Below, in pieces: positions 1-8,620 of a DNA stretch of 64,000 nucleotides (positions are counted from its first letter, which is position 1; every line of letters begins with the position of its first letter). The notes under the pieces are model-generated. The model was not told where the DNA came from. It worked only from the letters and a program-made list of their open reading frames with translations, and searched no databases. The stretch comes from Rubrivivax sp. (lineage in GTDB: Bacteria > Pseudomonadota > Gammaproteobacteria > Burkholderiales > Burkholderiaceae_C), in the NCBI GenBank assembly GCA_020248945.1, contig JADCGQ010000012.1, forward strand, positions 62,001 through 126,000, written 5' to 3'. The translations under genes were made by a program, and so were the position numbers.

Positions 1-420
1 CGCTTGCGCCTGCGGCGGCGGCACCGGCAGGTAGTGCGCGCCCAGCGGGCAGGCCAGGCCCGCCATCGTGTGGCTCCGCGCGTTGCCGCCGGCCGTGTCT
101 TCGAGCTCGAAGACACGCAGGTCGTCCACACCCGCCCGGCGCAGCGCCCGCGCCGCCGCCAGCCCGGCGACACCGGCACCCAGCACCGCCACGGCGCAGC
201 GGCGCGGCGGCGCCTCGGCGCCCGCGGCCGAGGGGCCGCCCGTGGCGGCGCCCTGCAGCGAATGACCACGCACCATCGCGGCGCCGATCCAGCCGCCGGC
301 GAGCTCGCCCGGCGAGACCGCCGTACCCGGCCCCGGCTCGCAGCCGGCGGCCCCGAGCGCCGCCGCGCCCAGCCAGGCGCGTCGCGACCACCCGCGCCCT
401 AGCGCAGCGCCTTGCCCCAT
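1..420 (-). CDS. Tat-exported FAD/NAD(P)-binding oxidoreductase, partial (3' end outside window)
   Basis: Only the first 140 codons are present. The ATG at 418-420 lies inside the last 22 bases of the aminopropyltransferase gene. The N-terminus has a twin-arginine signal (SRRAWLG, about residues 12-18), a hydrophobic stretch, then AAGC, which could serve as a weak lipobox. A Rossmann FAD-binding motif follows (VLGAGVAGLAAAR), then an acidic strand end (VFELED) and GGNARS, the usual start of the flavin amine oxidase/phytoene desaturase fold. As last gene of the SPFH-DUF4178-DUF350-aminopropyltransferase operon it may oxidise a polyamine or related amine outside the cytoplasm, but that role is inferred from context only. 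The catalytic region lies beyond the window edge. Confidence 0.75.
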   Translation of the reverse strand, partial: MGQGAALGRGWSRRAWLGAAALGAAGCEPGPGTAVSPGELAGGWIGAAMVRGHSLQGAATGGPSAAGAEAPPRRCAVAVLGAGVAGLAAARALRRAGVDDLRVFELEDTAGGNARSHTMAGLACPLGAHYLPVPPPQAQA

Positions 421-1991
421 TCCTGCTCGAAGATGTGCACCAGCGACTGCTCGGTGATGCGGTTGGGCTGGGCCGGCACGCGGGCCATGTCGGGCGGAAA
501 GTGCAGCAGCGCCGGCAGCCCCTCGCGCGTGACGAAGCGCAGGCCCTCGGGCAGCCGCTCGGGCAACCGCCAGGGCCGGCGCGAGGCGATGACGAAGCCC
601 CACTCGCCGAAGCTCGGCACGTAGGCGTGGTAGGGCGTGGTGCCCAGGCCCACGGCCTCCAGCGTGGCCACCACCGTCCAGAAGCTGCGCCGCGCCACCA
701 GCGGCGAGGTGGCCTGGACGACGGCGTAGCCCGAGGCCGCGAGCCGCTGCTCCAGCAGCGAGTAGAAGCTGGTGGTGTAGAGCTTGCCCAGCGAGAAGTT
801 GCTCGGGTCGGGGAAGTCGACGATGACGACGTCGAACACCTCGTCGTGGCTCTCCAGCCAGGTGAAGGCGTCGGTGTTGACCACGCGCACCCGTGGCGAG
901 TCGAAGGCCTGCGCGTTGAGCGCGCGCAGCCGCGGCTCGCGCGCGAACAGCTGCGTGATGGCGGCGTCCAGGTCCACCAGCCAGACCTGCTCCACGCTGG
1001 GGTAGCGCAGCACCTCGCGCAGCGCCAGGCCGTCGCCGCCGCCGAGGATGGCCACGCGGCGCGGCGCGCCGTGCGCGGCCATCGCCGGGTGCACCAGCGC
1101 TTCGTGGTAGCGGTGCTCGTCGCGGCTGTCGAACTGCAGGTTGCCGTTCAGGAACAGGCGCAGCTGCCCGCTGGGGCCGGCGGTGACGACGATGCGCTGG
1201 TACGGGCTGCTGGCGGCGTGCACGATGCGCTCGCCGTAGAAGCGGGCCTCGGCCCAGCTCGTGAGCCGGTCGGCGCCCAGCGCCACCGCCAGCAGCATGC
1301 CCGCCGCAGCCGCGCAGGCCAGCACGTGGCCGCGCAGCTGCACCAGCTGCCGGCGGAACAGCCACATCGCCCAGGCGGCCACCGCCACGTTCAGCAGCCC
1401 GAAGACCGTGCCCGTGCGGATGGCGCCCAGCTGCGGCAGCAGCACCAGCGGGAAGGCCACCGCCACCGCCAGCGCGCCCAGGTAGTCGAAGGTGAGCACC
1501 TGCGACACCAGCTGCGAGAGCTGCCAGCGTTGGCGGAACTGCGCCTTCAGGATGCGCATCACCAGCGGGATCTCCAGGCCCACCAGCGTGCCCACCAGCA
1601 GCACCAGCGCGTACAGCAGCAGCCGGAACGGCCCGCTCGTGGCCGGCGTGACCTCCAGCACGTTGTGCAGCACGAACAGCAGCGCCGGCAGCGTGCCGCC
1701 GATCACGCCCACCAGCAGCTCCACGCGCAGGAACGTGGCCACGAGGGCGCGGTCGACGAACCGGCTCAGGTACGAGCCGATGCCCATGGCGAATAGGTAC
1801 GCGCCGATGATGGTGCTGAACTGCAGCACCGAGTCGCCGAGCAACCAGCTCGCCAGCGCCGCGGCCACCAGCTCGTACAGCAGCCCGCAGGCCGCCACCA
1901 CGAACACCGACGCCAGCAGCGCCACCTCGGCCGGGCGCGCCGCGCCGGGCTCCGGCGGCCCGGTGCCGGCGGCCGCGGGCAGTTCGCTCAC
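399..1991 (-). CDS. Membrane-bound polyamine aminopropyltransferase (spermidine-synthase-like)
   Basis: 530 aa with a GTG start, 4 bases after the DUF350 stop. About seven hydrophobic segments fill residues 22-240. A spermidine synthase-type domain follows at about 255-500, with YHE at 295-297, the SAM/dcSAM loop GGGDG at 317-321 and DFPDP at 392-396. Family knowledge: soluble SpeE moves aminopropyl from decarboxylated SAM to putrescine, and the membrane-fused form is common in proteobacteria with unclear substrate. No speD or speC gene is in the window. Its place between DUF350 and an exported FAD oxidoreductase suggests a membrane-associated polyamine role rather than bulk spermidine synthesis. 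The domain call is secure; the substrate is not. Confidence 0.88.
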   Translation of the reverse strand: MSELPAAAGTGPPEPGAARPAEVALLASVFVVAACGLLYELVAAALASWLLGDSVLQFSTIIGAYLFAMGIGSYLSRFVDRALVATFLRVELLVGVIGGTLPALLFVLHNVLEVTPATSGPFRLLLYALVLLVGTLVGLEIPLVMRILKAQFRQRWQLSQLVSQVLTFDYLGALAVAVAFPLVLLPQLGAIRTGTVFGLLNVAVAAWAMWLFRRQLVQLRGHVLACAAAAGMLLAVALGADRLTSWAEARFYGERIVHAASSPYQRIVVTAGPSGQLRLFLNGNLQFDSRDEHRYHEALVHPAMAAHGAPRRVAILGGGDGLALREVLRYPSVEQVWLVDLDAAITQLFAREPRLRALNAQAFDSPRVRVVNTDAFTWLESHDEVFDVVIVDFPDPSNFSLGKLYTTSFYSLLEQRLAASGYAVVQATSPLVARRSFWTVVATLEAVGLGTTPYHAYVPSFGEWGFVIASRRPWRLPERLPEGLRFVTREGLPALLHFPPDMARVPAQPNRITEQSLVHIFEQEWGKALR

Positions 1992-1995
1992 GCGC

Positions 1996-2220
1996 TCAGC
2001 CGTGCACCGCCGCTGACACGATCAGCCCGATGGCAATGCACATGGCCGCCACGACGATGGCCAACGCCATGTTCTTCTTCTCGACGATCTCGGCCCACAG
2101 GTCGTAGGGCGTGAGCTTGTCGATGATGACGAAGCAGATCCAGAAGATCACGACGCCGATCAGCGCAAACATGATCGACCCGAAGAACACGCCCGGCCTC
2201 AGCCACTCGATACCCATCAT
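1996..2220 (-). CDS. DUF350 small membrane protein
   Basis: 74 aa with two transmembrane helices (about residues 10-32 and 48-70) joined by a charged loop (IDKLTPYDLWAEIVEKKN), which is typical of half-size DUF350 proteins. The start is one of two adjacent ATGs (2215-2220). A strong AAGGAGGT ribosome-binding site precedes them and fits either. E. coli YjfL belongs to this family; molecular function is unknown. It sits 25 bases after the DUF4178 gene and 4 bases before the aminopropyltransferase, so the three are almost certainly co-translated. Confidence 0.88.
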   Translation of the reverse strand: MMGIEWLRPGVFFGSIMFALIGVVIFWICFVIIDKLTPYDLWAEIVEKKNMALAIVVAAMCIAIGLIVSAAVHG

Positions 2221-2245
2221 CACGACCTCCTTGTGTTGCACCCGT

Positions 2246-3859
2246 TCACTTGTGGCCACCCCCGCCGCCGCTCGAGCCGCCGTAGGAGCCGCCCGAATTG
2301 GAGTGGGCATAGCGCCCGCGCTCGCGGCACTGCTGGGCCTCGCGGCTTTCGGGGCCGAAGGTGGCACGCACCTCGGCGCAATCGTCGCGTGAGCACTGCC
2401 GCACCGCCGCCACCACGATGAACAGCACCAGCAGACCCACCGCGATGCGCACGAACAGGGCGCCGCTGCCGGCATCGGCCTTGAATGCCGGCACGGCGGG
2501 CCGCAGCGCCGCGCGCGCGGCGGCGGGCAGCGAGAACGCGCGGGCCAGCGTCGACGCATCCAGGCTGTCGCCTTCGGACCACGTCACCTCGTCGGTCGTC
2601 TGCTCGCGGTTGAGGCGGCGGGGGCCGGCCCGGTAGTCGACGTGCTGGGCGCGATCCTCCAGGCGCACGCGCCAGTAGAACTCGCCCAGCACCCAGGTCG
2701 TGCGCGAGGCGTAGGCCTCGGTCTGCCGGTAGCTGCGGCCTTGCCACTGCGCCTGCTCGCCGCGCACGCGCGGCACGCCGGTCACGGGCACCGCCCAGCT
2801 CCAGCCGTCGGCCGCATCCACCAGGAACGCGAAGCCCACGGCGCGCGAGTACAGCAGGTACTCGCGCCAGAAGTAGACCTCGTCGTAGCCGTCCTCGTCC
2901 TCGTCCCCGTCGTCGCCCCCGGGCTTGGGCTCGGTGCGGCGCACTTGGTAGCCCACCACCTGCCAATCCTGCGGCCCCTCGCCGAGGTCCAGCCGCCCGG
3001 TGGCCCCCAGCGGGATCTGTGGGCCGCCTCCCTCGGCGGCGCCGGCCTGCTGCTCGTGGTGGGTGAGCTCGGCGCCCAGGCCCTTGGACACATCCACCAC
3101 GGCGTGGCACTGATGGCAGGCGATGGAGCGCGTGCTGGCGAGCTTGATCTCCAGCGAAGCGCCGCACGAGGGGCACTCCAGCGTGCGCGACGCGAGATCG
3201 GCATCGACCGCCTCGCGCAGCCCGGTCAGGGCCAGGTCGGCGAGCGCGGCGGCGCGGCCGATGGTCCAGGCCGGCGGGCCCGAGGCGCCGAACTCCAGCG
3301 AACCGACCTCGCCGCCGGTGCTGCGCAGCTCCACCACCTGCACCGGCTCGCCCAGGCGCGGCACGCTGGGCAGCTCGCCCTGCGCGGCCTCGATGCGCGC
3401 CGCCACCACCGCGGCCACGCGCCAGTCGCGGCCATCCAGCGCCAGCGCGGCGCCGGGCAGCAGCAGCTCGCGCGCGGGCAGCCCCGGCGGCGCGGCCTGC
3501 TGCGGCATCGCCATCACGTAGCGGCCGTTGTCCTCGGCCAGCCAGGCGCTGCGGCCGCCGTCGAACAGCACGTGCCACTCGTTCCAGCGCCCGCCCTCGT
3601 AGGCCAGCTGCAGCCGCCCCAGCACCGTGAAGGCCACGCCCTGCCAACGGCCGGCCGCGCCCAGCTGCAGCGGAGAGTGGTCGTCGAACAGCTCGGCCGA
3701 TGCACCGATGCGGCGCAGCGCCTCGCCGTCGCGCGCCAGCGTGCTGCGGCAGAAGCCGCACACCGCCACCGGCGACGCCGCCGAGGCGAACTCGACCGGC
3801 GCGCCGCAGTTCGGGCAGGCGGCGCGCCAGCGCCGCTGTGGCGTGGCGGGGGTGTTCAA
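2246..3859 (-). CDS. DUF4178 protein with two zinc ribbons and a C-terminal membrane anchor
   Basis: 537 aa. Two CxxC...CxxC zinc-ribbon modules are visible at C15/C18/C34/C37 and C229/C232/C248/C251. Each is followed by a beta-rich DUF4178-type region (about 60-200 and 285-420). A single transmembrane helix spans about 468-487. The tail is short, Cys-containing and Ser/Gly-rich, ending in a run of glycines. The N-terminus looks cytoplasmic, so the protein is probably a tail-anchored scaffold. It lies 19 bases after the SPFH gene. DUF4178 proteins are often found beside DUF350 and spermidine synthase-like genes; their biochemical function is not known. Confidence 0.85.
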   Translation of the reverse strand: MNTPATPQRRWRAACPNCGAPVEFASAASPVAVCGFCRSTLARDGEALRRIGASAELFDDHSPLQLGAAGRWQGVAFTVLGRLQLAYEGGRWNEWHVLFDGGRSAWLAEDNGRYVMAMPQQAAPPGLPARELLLPGAALALDGRDWRVAAVVAARIEAAQGELPSVPRLGEPVQVVELRSTGGEVGSLEFGASGPPAWTIGRAAALADLALTGLREAVDADLASRTLECPSCGASLEIKLASTRSIACHQCHAVVDVSKGLGAELTHHEQQAGAAEGGGPQIPLGATGRLDLGEGPQDWQVVGYQVRRTEPKPGGDDGDEDEDGYDEVYFWREYLLYSRAVGFAFLVDAADGWSWAVPVTGVPRVRGEQAQWQGRSYRQTEAYASRTTWVLGEFYWRVRLEDRAQHVDYRAGPRRLNREQTTDEVTWSEGDSLDASTLARAFSLPAAARAALRPAVPAFKADAGSGALFVRIAVGLLVLFIVVAAVRQCSRDDCAEVRATFGPESREAQQCRERGRYAHSNSGGSYGGSSGGGGGHK

Positions 3860-3878
3860 GCGGCGGCGGGCCGGGCCG

Positions 3879-4925
3879 TTACGCCAGCTTCTTCAGCAGT
3901 TCGGCCTTCTTGGCCGCGAACTCCTCGTCGGTGAGGATGCCCTTGGCCTTGAGCTCGCCCAGTTTCTCAAGGGTGGCCAGGATGTCGTCAGGCCGCAGCG
4001 CCGCTGCCGCCACCGGGGCACCGGCCGCCGTGGCGCCCTGCAGGCCCTGCGCCAGGCTCTGCGCCAGCACCTGGCCCATCGCCACGCCGGCACCCAGCCC
4101 CATCGCGTCGCCGACGACGCTGCCGCCCCCGCCGCCCGCTCCCGCGGCGCCCTCGGCCATCTTGGGGATGGCCTGCGCCGTCTGGTACTGCATGAAGCGG
4201 CCCATGTCCTGGCCGACCATGCCCATGCCAATGCGCTGGTCAAGCACCTTCTGCAGCTCCTCGGGCAGCGAGACGTTCTGCACCGTCACGGTCTCCAGCG
4301 CCAGCCCGAGGCGGGTGAAGTCGGGCGCCACGGCCTCGCGCAGCTGCTTGGCGAACTCCACCTGGTTGGCCGCCAGGTCCAGGAACGGGATGCCCGAGGA
4401 GGCCACCGCATCGCTGATGTGCTGCAGCACCAGCGCGCGAAGCTGGCCGTCGAGGTCGGCCACGGTGTAGCGGTCGCGCGTGCCCGAGACCTCGGTGTGG
4501 AACAGGCGCGGGTCAACGACGCGGTAGCCGTAGTTGCCGAAGGCGCGCAAGCGCACGGCGCCGAAGTCCTTGTCGCGGATCGACACCGGCTGCGTCGTGC
4601 CCCAGCGCTGGTCGAGCTGTTGTCGCGTGCTGAAGAAGTACACGTCGCTCTTGAACGGGCTCTGGAACAGCTTGTCCCAGTTCTTCAGGTAGGTCAGCAC
4701 CGGCAGCGTCTGCGTCGTCAGGCGGTGCATGCCGGGTCCGAAGACGTCGGCCACTTTGCCCTCGTTGACGAACACCGCCATCTGCGACTCGCGCACCGTC
4801 AACGAGCCGCCGTACTGGATCTCGCGGTCCGCGATCGGGTAGCGCCAGGCCAAGGTGCCGTCGCCGTCCTCGACCCACTCGATGACGTCGATGAACTGCT
4901 TCTTGATGAAGTCCATGAGGGCCAT
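3879..4925 (-). CDS. SPFH/Band-7 domain protein with C-terminal SHOCT domain
   Basis: 348 aa. The ATG at 4923-4925 has an AAGGAG ribosome-binding site 7 bases upstream. Residues 1-245 resemble the virion-core/YdjI-type SPFH proteins (start MALMDFIKKQFIDVIEW, later VTVQNVSLPEELQKVLDQRIGM). A Gly/Ala-rich linker follows, then a C-terminal SHOCT motif (DDILATLEKLGELKAKGILTDEEF). SPFH proteins form membrane-associated oligomeric rings; SHOCT is a short module often found on membrane-associated proteins. First gene of a five-gene operon, transcribed away from the MFS gene across a 135-base gap. The fold call is firm; the membrane-stress role is inferred from neighbours. Confidence 0.88.
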   Translation of the reverse strand: MALMDFIKKQFIDVIEWVEDGDGTLAWRYPIADREIQYGGSLTVRESQMAVFVNEGKVADVFGPGMHRLTTQTLPVLTYLKNWDKLFQSPFKSDVYFFSTRQQLDQRWGTTQPVSIRDKDFGAVRLRAFGNYGYRVVDPRLFHTEVSGTRDRYTVADLDGQLRALVLQHISDAVASSGIPFLDLAANQVEFAKQLREAVAPDFTRLGLALETVTVQNVSLPEELQKVLDQRIGMGMVGQDMGRFMQYQTAQAIPKMAEGAAGAGGGGGSVVGDAMGLGAGVAMGQVLAQSLAQGLQGATAAGAPVAAAALRPDDILATLEKLGELKAKGILTDEEFAAKKAELLKKLA

Positions 4926-4982
4926 GCGTCGACTCCTTCTGCGGTGGGCGGGTGGGCGGAATGCCCCTGCGTGGGGCGCTCC

Positions 4983-4988
4983 ATCATA
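4983..4988 (-). promoter_or_regulatory. Candidate -10 element for the SPFH operon
   Basis: On the minus strand this reads TATGAT, one mismatch from the sigma-70 -10 consensus, and would place a start about 50 bases before the SPFH ATG. I see no good -35 hexamer at 16-18 bases, so this is a weak call resting on position in the divergent 4926-5060 gap. Confidence 0.3.
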
Positions 4989-5060
4989 AGCAGCGCTGGG
5001 GTCGACCGGCGGTCGCCGCCTGCTGCCATCATCCGCGCACTCCGAACCCCGACTGACGGC

Positions 5061-6236
5061 GTGAACCGCAACCTGCTGCTGCTGGCCTTCTGCCAGGCTT
5101 TGTTCCTCACCAACAACGTCACCTTCATCGCCATCAACGGCCTGGTCGGGCTGCAGCTGGCGCCCTGGGGCTGGATGGCAACGCTGCCCGTCACGGGCTA
5201 TGTCGTGGGCGCGGCGCTGTCGGCGATGCCGGTGTCGCGGCTGCAGCAGCGGCTGGGGCGCCAGCGCAGCTTCCAGATCGGCCTCGTGGTGGCCGCGGGC
5301 TCGGCGGCGCTGTGTGCGGTGGCGGTGATCATCGGCAGCTTCTGGCTGCTGGTGGCGGCCACGGTGATCGCCGGCTTCTACAGCGCCAATGGCGCGCTCT
5401 ACCGCTTTGCCGGTGCCGAGCTGGTGGCGCCGGCCTTCCGCGAGCGTGCGCTGTCGTGGGTGCTGGCCGGTGGTGTGGCGGGGGCCTTCATCGGGCCCAA
5501 CCTGGCCAGCGCCACGCGCGGCTGGTTCGTCGTGCCCTTTGCGGGTGCCTACGTCGCGCTGGTGGGCGTGGCGCTGCTGGGCCTGCTGGTGATGAGCTTC
5601 ATCCGCTTCCCGGCGCACGTGCCGCCGCCGCCCGGTGCACCGGCGGGCCGCCCGCTGGCCGAGCTGGCGCGCCAACCGGCCTTCGTGGTGGCCATCGTGG
5701 CCGCGGCGCTGGGCTATGGCGTGATGAACCTGCTGATGGCGGCCACGCCGATTGCCATGCAGCAGTGCAAGCACCCCTTCGAGAGCGCGGCCCTGGTGCT
5801 GGAGTGGCACGTGCTGGGCATGTTCGTGCCGAGCTTCTTCACCGGCCACCTCATCAAGCGGTTTGGCGCGCTGCCCATCATGGGCGTGGGCCTGGCGCTG
5901 AACATCGTCTGCGTGGCGGTGGCGCTGTCGGGCGTGGACCTGATGCAGTTCCTCATCGCGCTGGCGGCCCTGGGCGTGGGCTGGAACTTCCTCTACACCG
6001 GCGGCAGCACGCTGCTGACGCAGACCTACCGGCCAGAGGAGAAGACGCGCGCGCAGGGCTTCATGGACACCTGCGTGTTCTGGACCATGGCGCTGAGCTC
6101 GGTGTCCTCGGGCGCGCTCATCACCACGCAGGGCTGGACGCTGCTGAACCTGGGCTCGCTGGCGCCCTTGGCCTTGCTGGGCGCCGCACTGCTGTGGCTG
6201 GCCGCCAGCCAGCGCCGCGCGACAGTGGTGCAATAG
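5061..6236 (+). CDS. MFS transporter
   Basis: 391 aa from a GTG start, divergent from the SPFH operon. The protein is hydrophobic throughout, with about 12 predicted helices. It has an MFS-like loop between helices 2 and 3 (SRLQQRLGRQRSFQIG) and a second half-repeat (GHLIKRFGALPIMGVG). I recognise no substrate signature. The upstream region has no strong ribosome-binding site, so the start is the best available one rather than certain. The adenosyltransferase gene follows after 35 bases and could be co-transcribed. Confidence 0.85.
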   Translation: MNRNLLLLAFCQALFLTNNVTFIAINGLVGLQLAPWGWMATLPVTGYVVGAALSAMPVSRLQQRLGRQRSFQIGLVVAAGSAALCAVAVIIGSFWLLVAATVIAGFYSANGALYRFAGAELVAPAFRERALSWVLAGGVAGAFIGPNLASATRGWFVVPFAGAYVALVGVALLGLLVMSFIRFPAHVPPPPGAPAGRPLAELARQPAFVVAIVAAALGYGVMNLLMAATPIAMQQCKHPFESAALVLEWHVLGMFVPSFFTGHLIKRFGALPIMGVGLALNIVCVAVALSGVDLMQFLIALAALGVGWNFLYTGGSTLLTQTYRPEEKTRAQGFMDTCVFWTMALSSVSSGALITTQGWTLLNLGSLAPLALLGAALLWLAASQRRATVVQ

Positions 6237-6271
6237 CGGCCTCCTCCCGACACGCGAAACGACGACAGCCC

Positions 6272-6844
6272 ATGGCCAACCGCCTGACCCAGATCGCCAC
6301 CCGCACCGGAGACGACGGCACCACCGGCCTCGGCGACGGCACGCGCGTGCCCAAGAGCCACCTGCGCGTGGCCGCCATGGGCGATGTCGACGAGCTCAAC
6401 TCCAGCCTCGGCGTGCTGCTGGCCGAGCCGCTGCCGGCCGAGGTGCGCACGCTCTTGGTGGTGGTGCAGCACGAGCTGTTCAACCTGGGTGGCGAGCTGT
6501 CGATCCCCGGCTTCGAGCTGCTCAAGCCCGCGGCCGTGCTGCAGCTCGACGAGGCACTGGCGCAGCACAACGAGCAGCTGCCGCGGCTGAAGGAGTTCAT
6601 CCTGCCGGCCGGCACGCGCAGCGCCGCGCTGGCGCACGTGAGCCGCACCATCGCGCGCCGCGCCGAACGCAGTGTGGTGGCGCTGGCGGCGGCCGAGGCC
6701 GTGAACGAGGCGCCGCGCCAGTACCTCAACCGCTTGTCAGACCTGATGTTCGTGCTGGCGCGCGTGCTCAACCGCGCCAACCTCGACGGGCTGGGCGGCG
6801 ACGACGTCTACTGGAAGAGCGAGCGCCTGCAGCGCGAAGGCTGA
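6272..6844 (+). CDS. Cob(I)yrinic acid a,c-diamide adenosyltransferase, PduO type
   Basis: 190 aa. It attaches the 5'-deoxyadenosyl group of ATP to cob(I)alamin to give adenosylcobalamin in the cytoplasm. The N-terminal ATP-binding segment TRTGDDGTTGLGDG is the hallmark of PduO-type enzymes. The helical-bundle motifs VDELNSSLG, RRAERSVV and YLNRLSDLMFVLARVLN are all present, and the length is normal for the family. Its stop is 30 bases from the convergent ParA-like gene. No other cobalamin gene is in the window. Confidence 0.93.
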   Translation: MANRLTQIATRTGDDGTTGLGDGTRVPKSHLRVAAMGDVDELNSSLGVLLAEPLPAEVRTLLVVVQHELFNLGGELSIPGFELLKPAAVLQLDEALAQHNEQLPRLKEFILPAGTRSAALAHVSRTIARRAERSVVALAAAEAVNEAPRQYLNRLSDLMFVLARVLNRANLDGLGGDDVYWKSERLQREG

Positions 6845-6874
6845 GCGACCTCATCGGCGCAGCGGCGCATCGAC

Positions 6875-7600
6875 TCAGGGCTCGGCCTTGGCCAGTTCGC
6901 TGTAGGCGTGGGCCAGCCACATCTTCAGGCGCTGGCGTTCCATCAGCCCCAGGCCCGGGCCGTCGAGCCCCGTGAGGTGGCGCGCTGACCAGAAGCTGGC
7001 GTTGCGCGCATCGATCTTCTGCACCACCGCGTCGTGCAGCCGGCGGATGCGGATGACCTTGGCGCCCAGGCCGAGCGCGCGTTCGAGCTGGCCCGAGCGT
7101 TCGAGCATGCCGAAGTCGTCGCCGCGCAGCTCGTTGCATACCAGCACGTAGTGCAGGCGCTGGCCGAAGCGGTCGAGCAGCCGCTCGAGCAGGTCGACCG
7201 AGTCGCGGCCGGAGTCCATCACGTGCCAGTACTGCAGCACCAGGCCCGACAGATCGGCCATGTCGAGCACGCCGGATTCGTCCATCCACTTCACCAGCGG
7301 ATCGTGGGTCTGCGCGGCCAGGTCGACGAGCACACGGCGGCCGGGTTGCTCGACGGCGCTTTCGATGATCTTGTCCAGCGCCTCGAAGCGGTCGGCCAGC
7401 GCGGGGTTGGCGTAGTCGGTATAGAAGCGCAGCAACGAGCCATGCGAGCGGTCGGTGTCGAAGCCGATCCAGGGCAGCTCGTTGTCGATGAAGTGCTGGG
7501 CCAGCAGGCGCGACACCATCGACTTGCCGACACCGCCCTTTTCGCCGCCGATCAGGTGGACCTTGGTCGCGGGGGGTGTTTCGAGAACAGGAACTTCCAT
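6875..7600 (-). CDS. ParA/MinD-like P-loop ATPase (mobilization-protein-like)
   Basis: 241 aa from the ATG at 7598-7600. It has a deviant Walker A motif, GGEKGGVGKS at residues 18-27, a switch-like aspartate (FDTDRSHGS) and a Walker B-like strand (RRVLVDLAAQTHDP). This is the SIMIBI fold shared by ParA, MinD and plasmid mobilization ATPases. No ParB, MinC/E or relaxase gene lies nearby, so the cargo is unknown. The ATPase call is confident; any partitioning or mobilization role is not supported by context. Confidence 0.8.
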   Translation of the reverse strand: MEVPVLETPPATKVHLIGGEKGGVGKSMVSRLLAQHFIDNELPWIGFDTDRSHGSLLRFYTDYANPALADRFEALDKIIESAVEQPGRRVLVDLAAQTHDPLVKWMDESGVLDMADLSGLVLQYWHVMDSGRDSVDLLERLLDRFGQRLHYVLVCNELRGDDFGMLERSGQLERALGLGAKVIRIRRLHDAVVQKIDARNASFWSARHLTGLDGPGLGLMERQRLKMWLAHAYSELAKAEP

Positions 7601-7674
7601 GGCGCGGCTCGGTGGCTTCAGTCGGGGTGGCGTCGATTCTGCCCCGGCGTGGCCGCGTCGCGTACGGGCTTGGC

Positions 7675-8610
7675 TCAGCGTGGCCGCTCGAAGACCAGCA
7701 GCACGTGATCGGCAAACAAGCCGGGCACGCCGCACGCCAGCCGGCGCACCAACCGCCGCTCCAGCCCCGGCGCCACGCGGCCGAGCCGCCGCGCCCAGCG
7801 CGCCCGGCGCAGGCGGCGCTCGAAGCGCTGCTCGGCCGCGGGCACGTCGTCTGCTGCAAAGGCCGCGTCATAACGGAAGCTCTCGGCCACGGCCAGCCGC
7901 AGCCCCAGGCGCTCGGCCTGCTGCCGGGCCCAGGCCGGGCCGATGTAGCTGAGGTGCTCGGGAAACGCGCCGTACCAGTAGGTGCCGCCGCAGCGCTGCC
8001 AGGCCTCGGCCTCGATCGAGCCGGTGGACAGCACCAGCCGCCCGCCCGGGGCCAGCAGCGCCGCCATGTCGGCCAGCAGGCGATGGGGCTCGTGCACGTG
8101 CTCGATCACGTCGACGGCCGCGATGGCATCGAAGCGGACTGGCTGGGTTGCCAGCTCGCGCAGTGCCGAGAAGCGATCCGCCAGCACCCGCACGCCGCGC
8201 CCGGCGGCCTGCGCGGCCGCAGCTGCCGAGGCCTCGATGCCACAGCGCTCGGTGCCGGGCGGCAGCGTGGCCAGCAGGCGGCCGTCGTAGCAGCCGACGT
8301 CGAGCACGCGTGCCGGTACGCCGTTGGCCAGCAGCTGCTCGACCACGCGCCGCTGGTCGCCGCGCAACGTGGCCCCGGGTTGCCAGACATCGGGCGGCGC
8401 CGCGGCGTAGAGCCGCTCGTAGGCCTCGGCCGCCAGCACCGGCTGGCGCTGGCCCAGCGCGCAGGCCGCGCAGAACCACAGCCGGCCCCCGGCCAGCGGC
8501 TGCGGCAGCGTCTGACCGGCAAACGTGGTGGCGTCGGAGATCGCGCCCCAGTCCTGCAGCGCCGTGCTGCCGCACTGGCGGCAGGTGGGCTGGTCTGCCG
8601 GCGCTGTCAT
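7675..8610 (-). CDS. Class I SAM-dependent methyltransferase with N-terminal zinc ribbon
   Basis: 311 aa. The N-terminus carries CRQCGS and, further on, FCAAC, a probable zinc knuckle. The SAM-binding motif I is VLDVGCYDGRLL, with a second acidic loop (CGIEAS) and a motif with DVIEHVHEPHRLL, typical of the Methyltransf_23 family linked to sugar or lipid modification. A basic C-terminal region rich in Arg follows. The gene lies 10 bases upstream of aroG's stop and 74 bases from the ParA-like gene. The substrate cannot be told from the sequence. Confidence 0.82.
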   Translation of the reverse strand: MTAPADQPTCRQCGSTALQDWGAISDATTFAGQTLPQPLAGGRLWFCAACALGQRQPVLAAEAYERLYAAAPPDVWQPGATLRGDQRRVVEQLLANGVPARVLDVGCYDGRLLATLPPGTERCGIEASAAAAAQAAGRGVRVLADRFSALRELATQPVRFDAIAAVDVIEHVHEPHRLLADMAALLAPGGRLVLSTGSIEAEAWQRCGGTYWYGAFPEHLSYIGPAWARQQAERLGLRLAVAESFRYDAAFAADDVPAAEQRFERRLRRARWARRLGRVAPGLERRLVRRLACGVPGLFADHVLLVFERPR

Positions 8611-8620
8611 GGCCGCGCGC

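Noticed and set aside
4..402. Plus-strand ORF of 132 codons
   Set aside because: Low-complexity Arg/Ala-rich shadow of the minus-strand FAD oxidoreductase, whose GxGxxG motif and Tat signal are clear.
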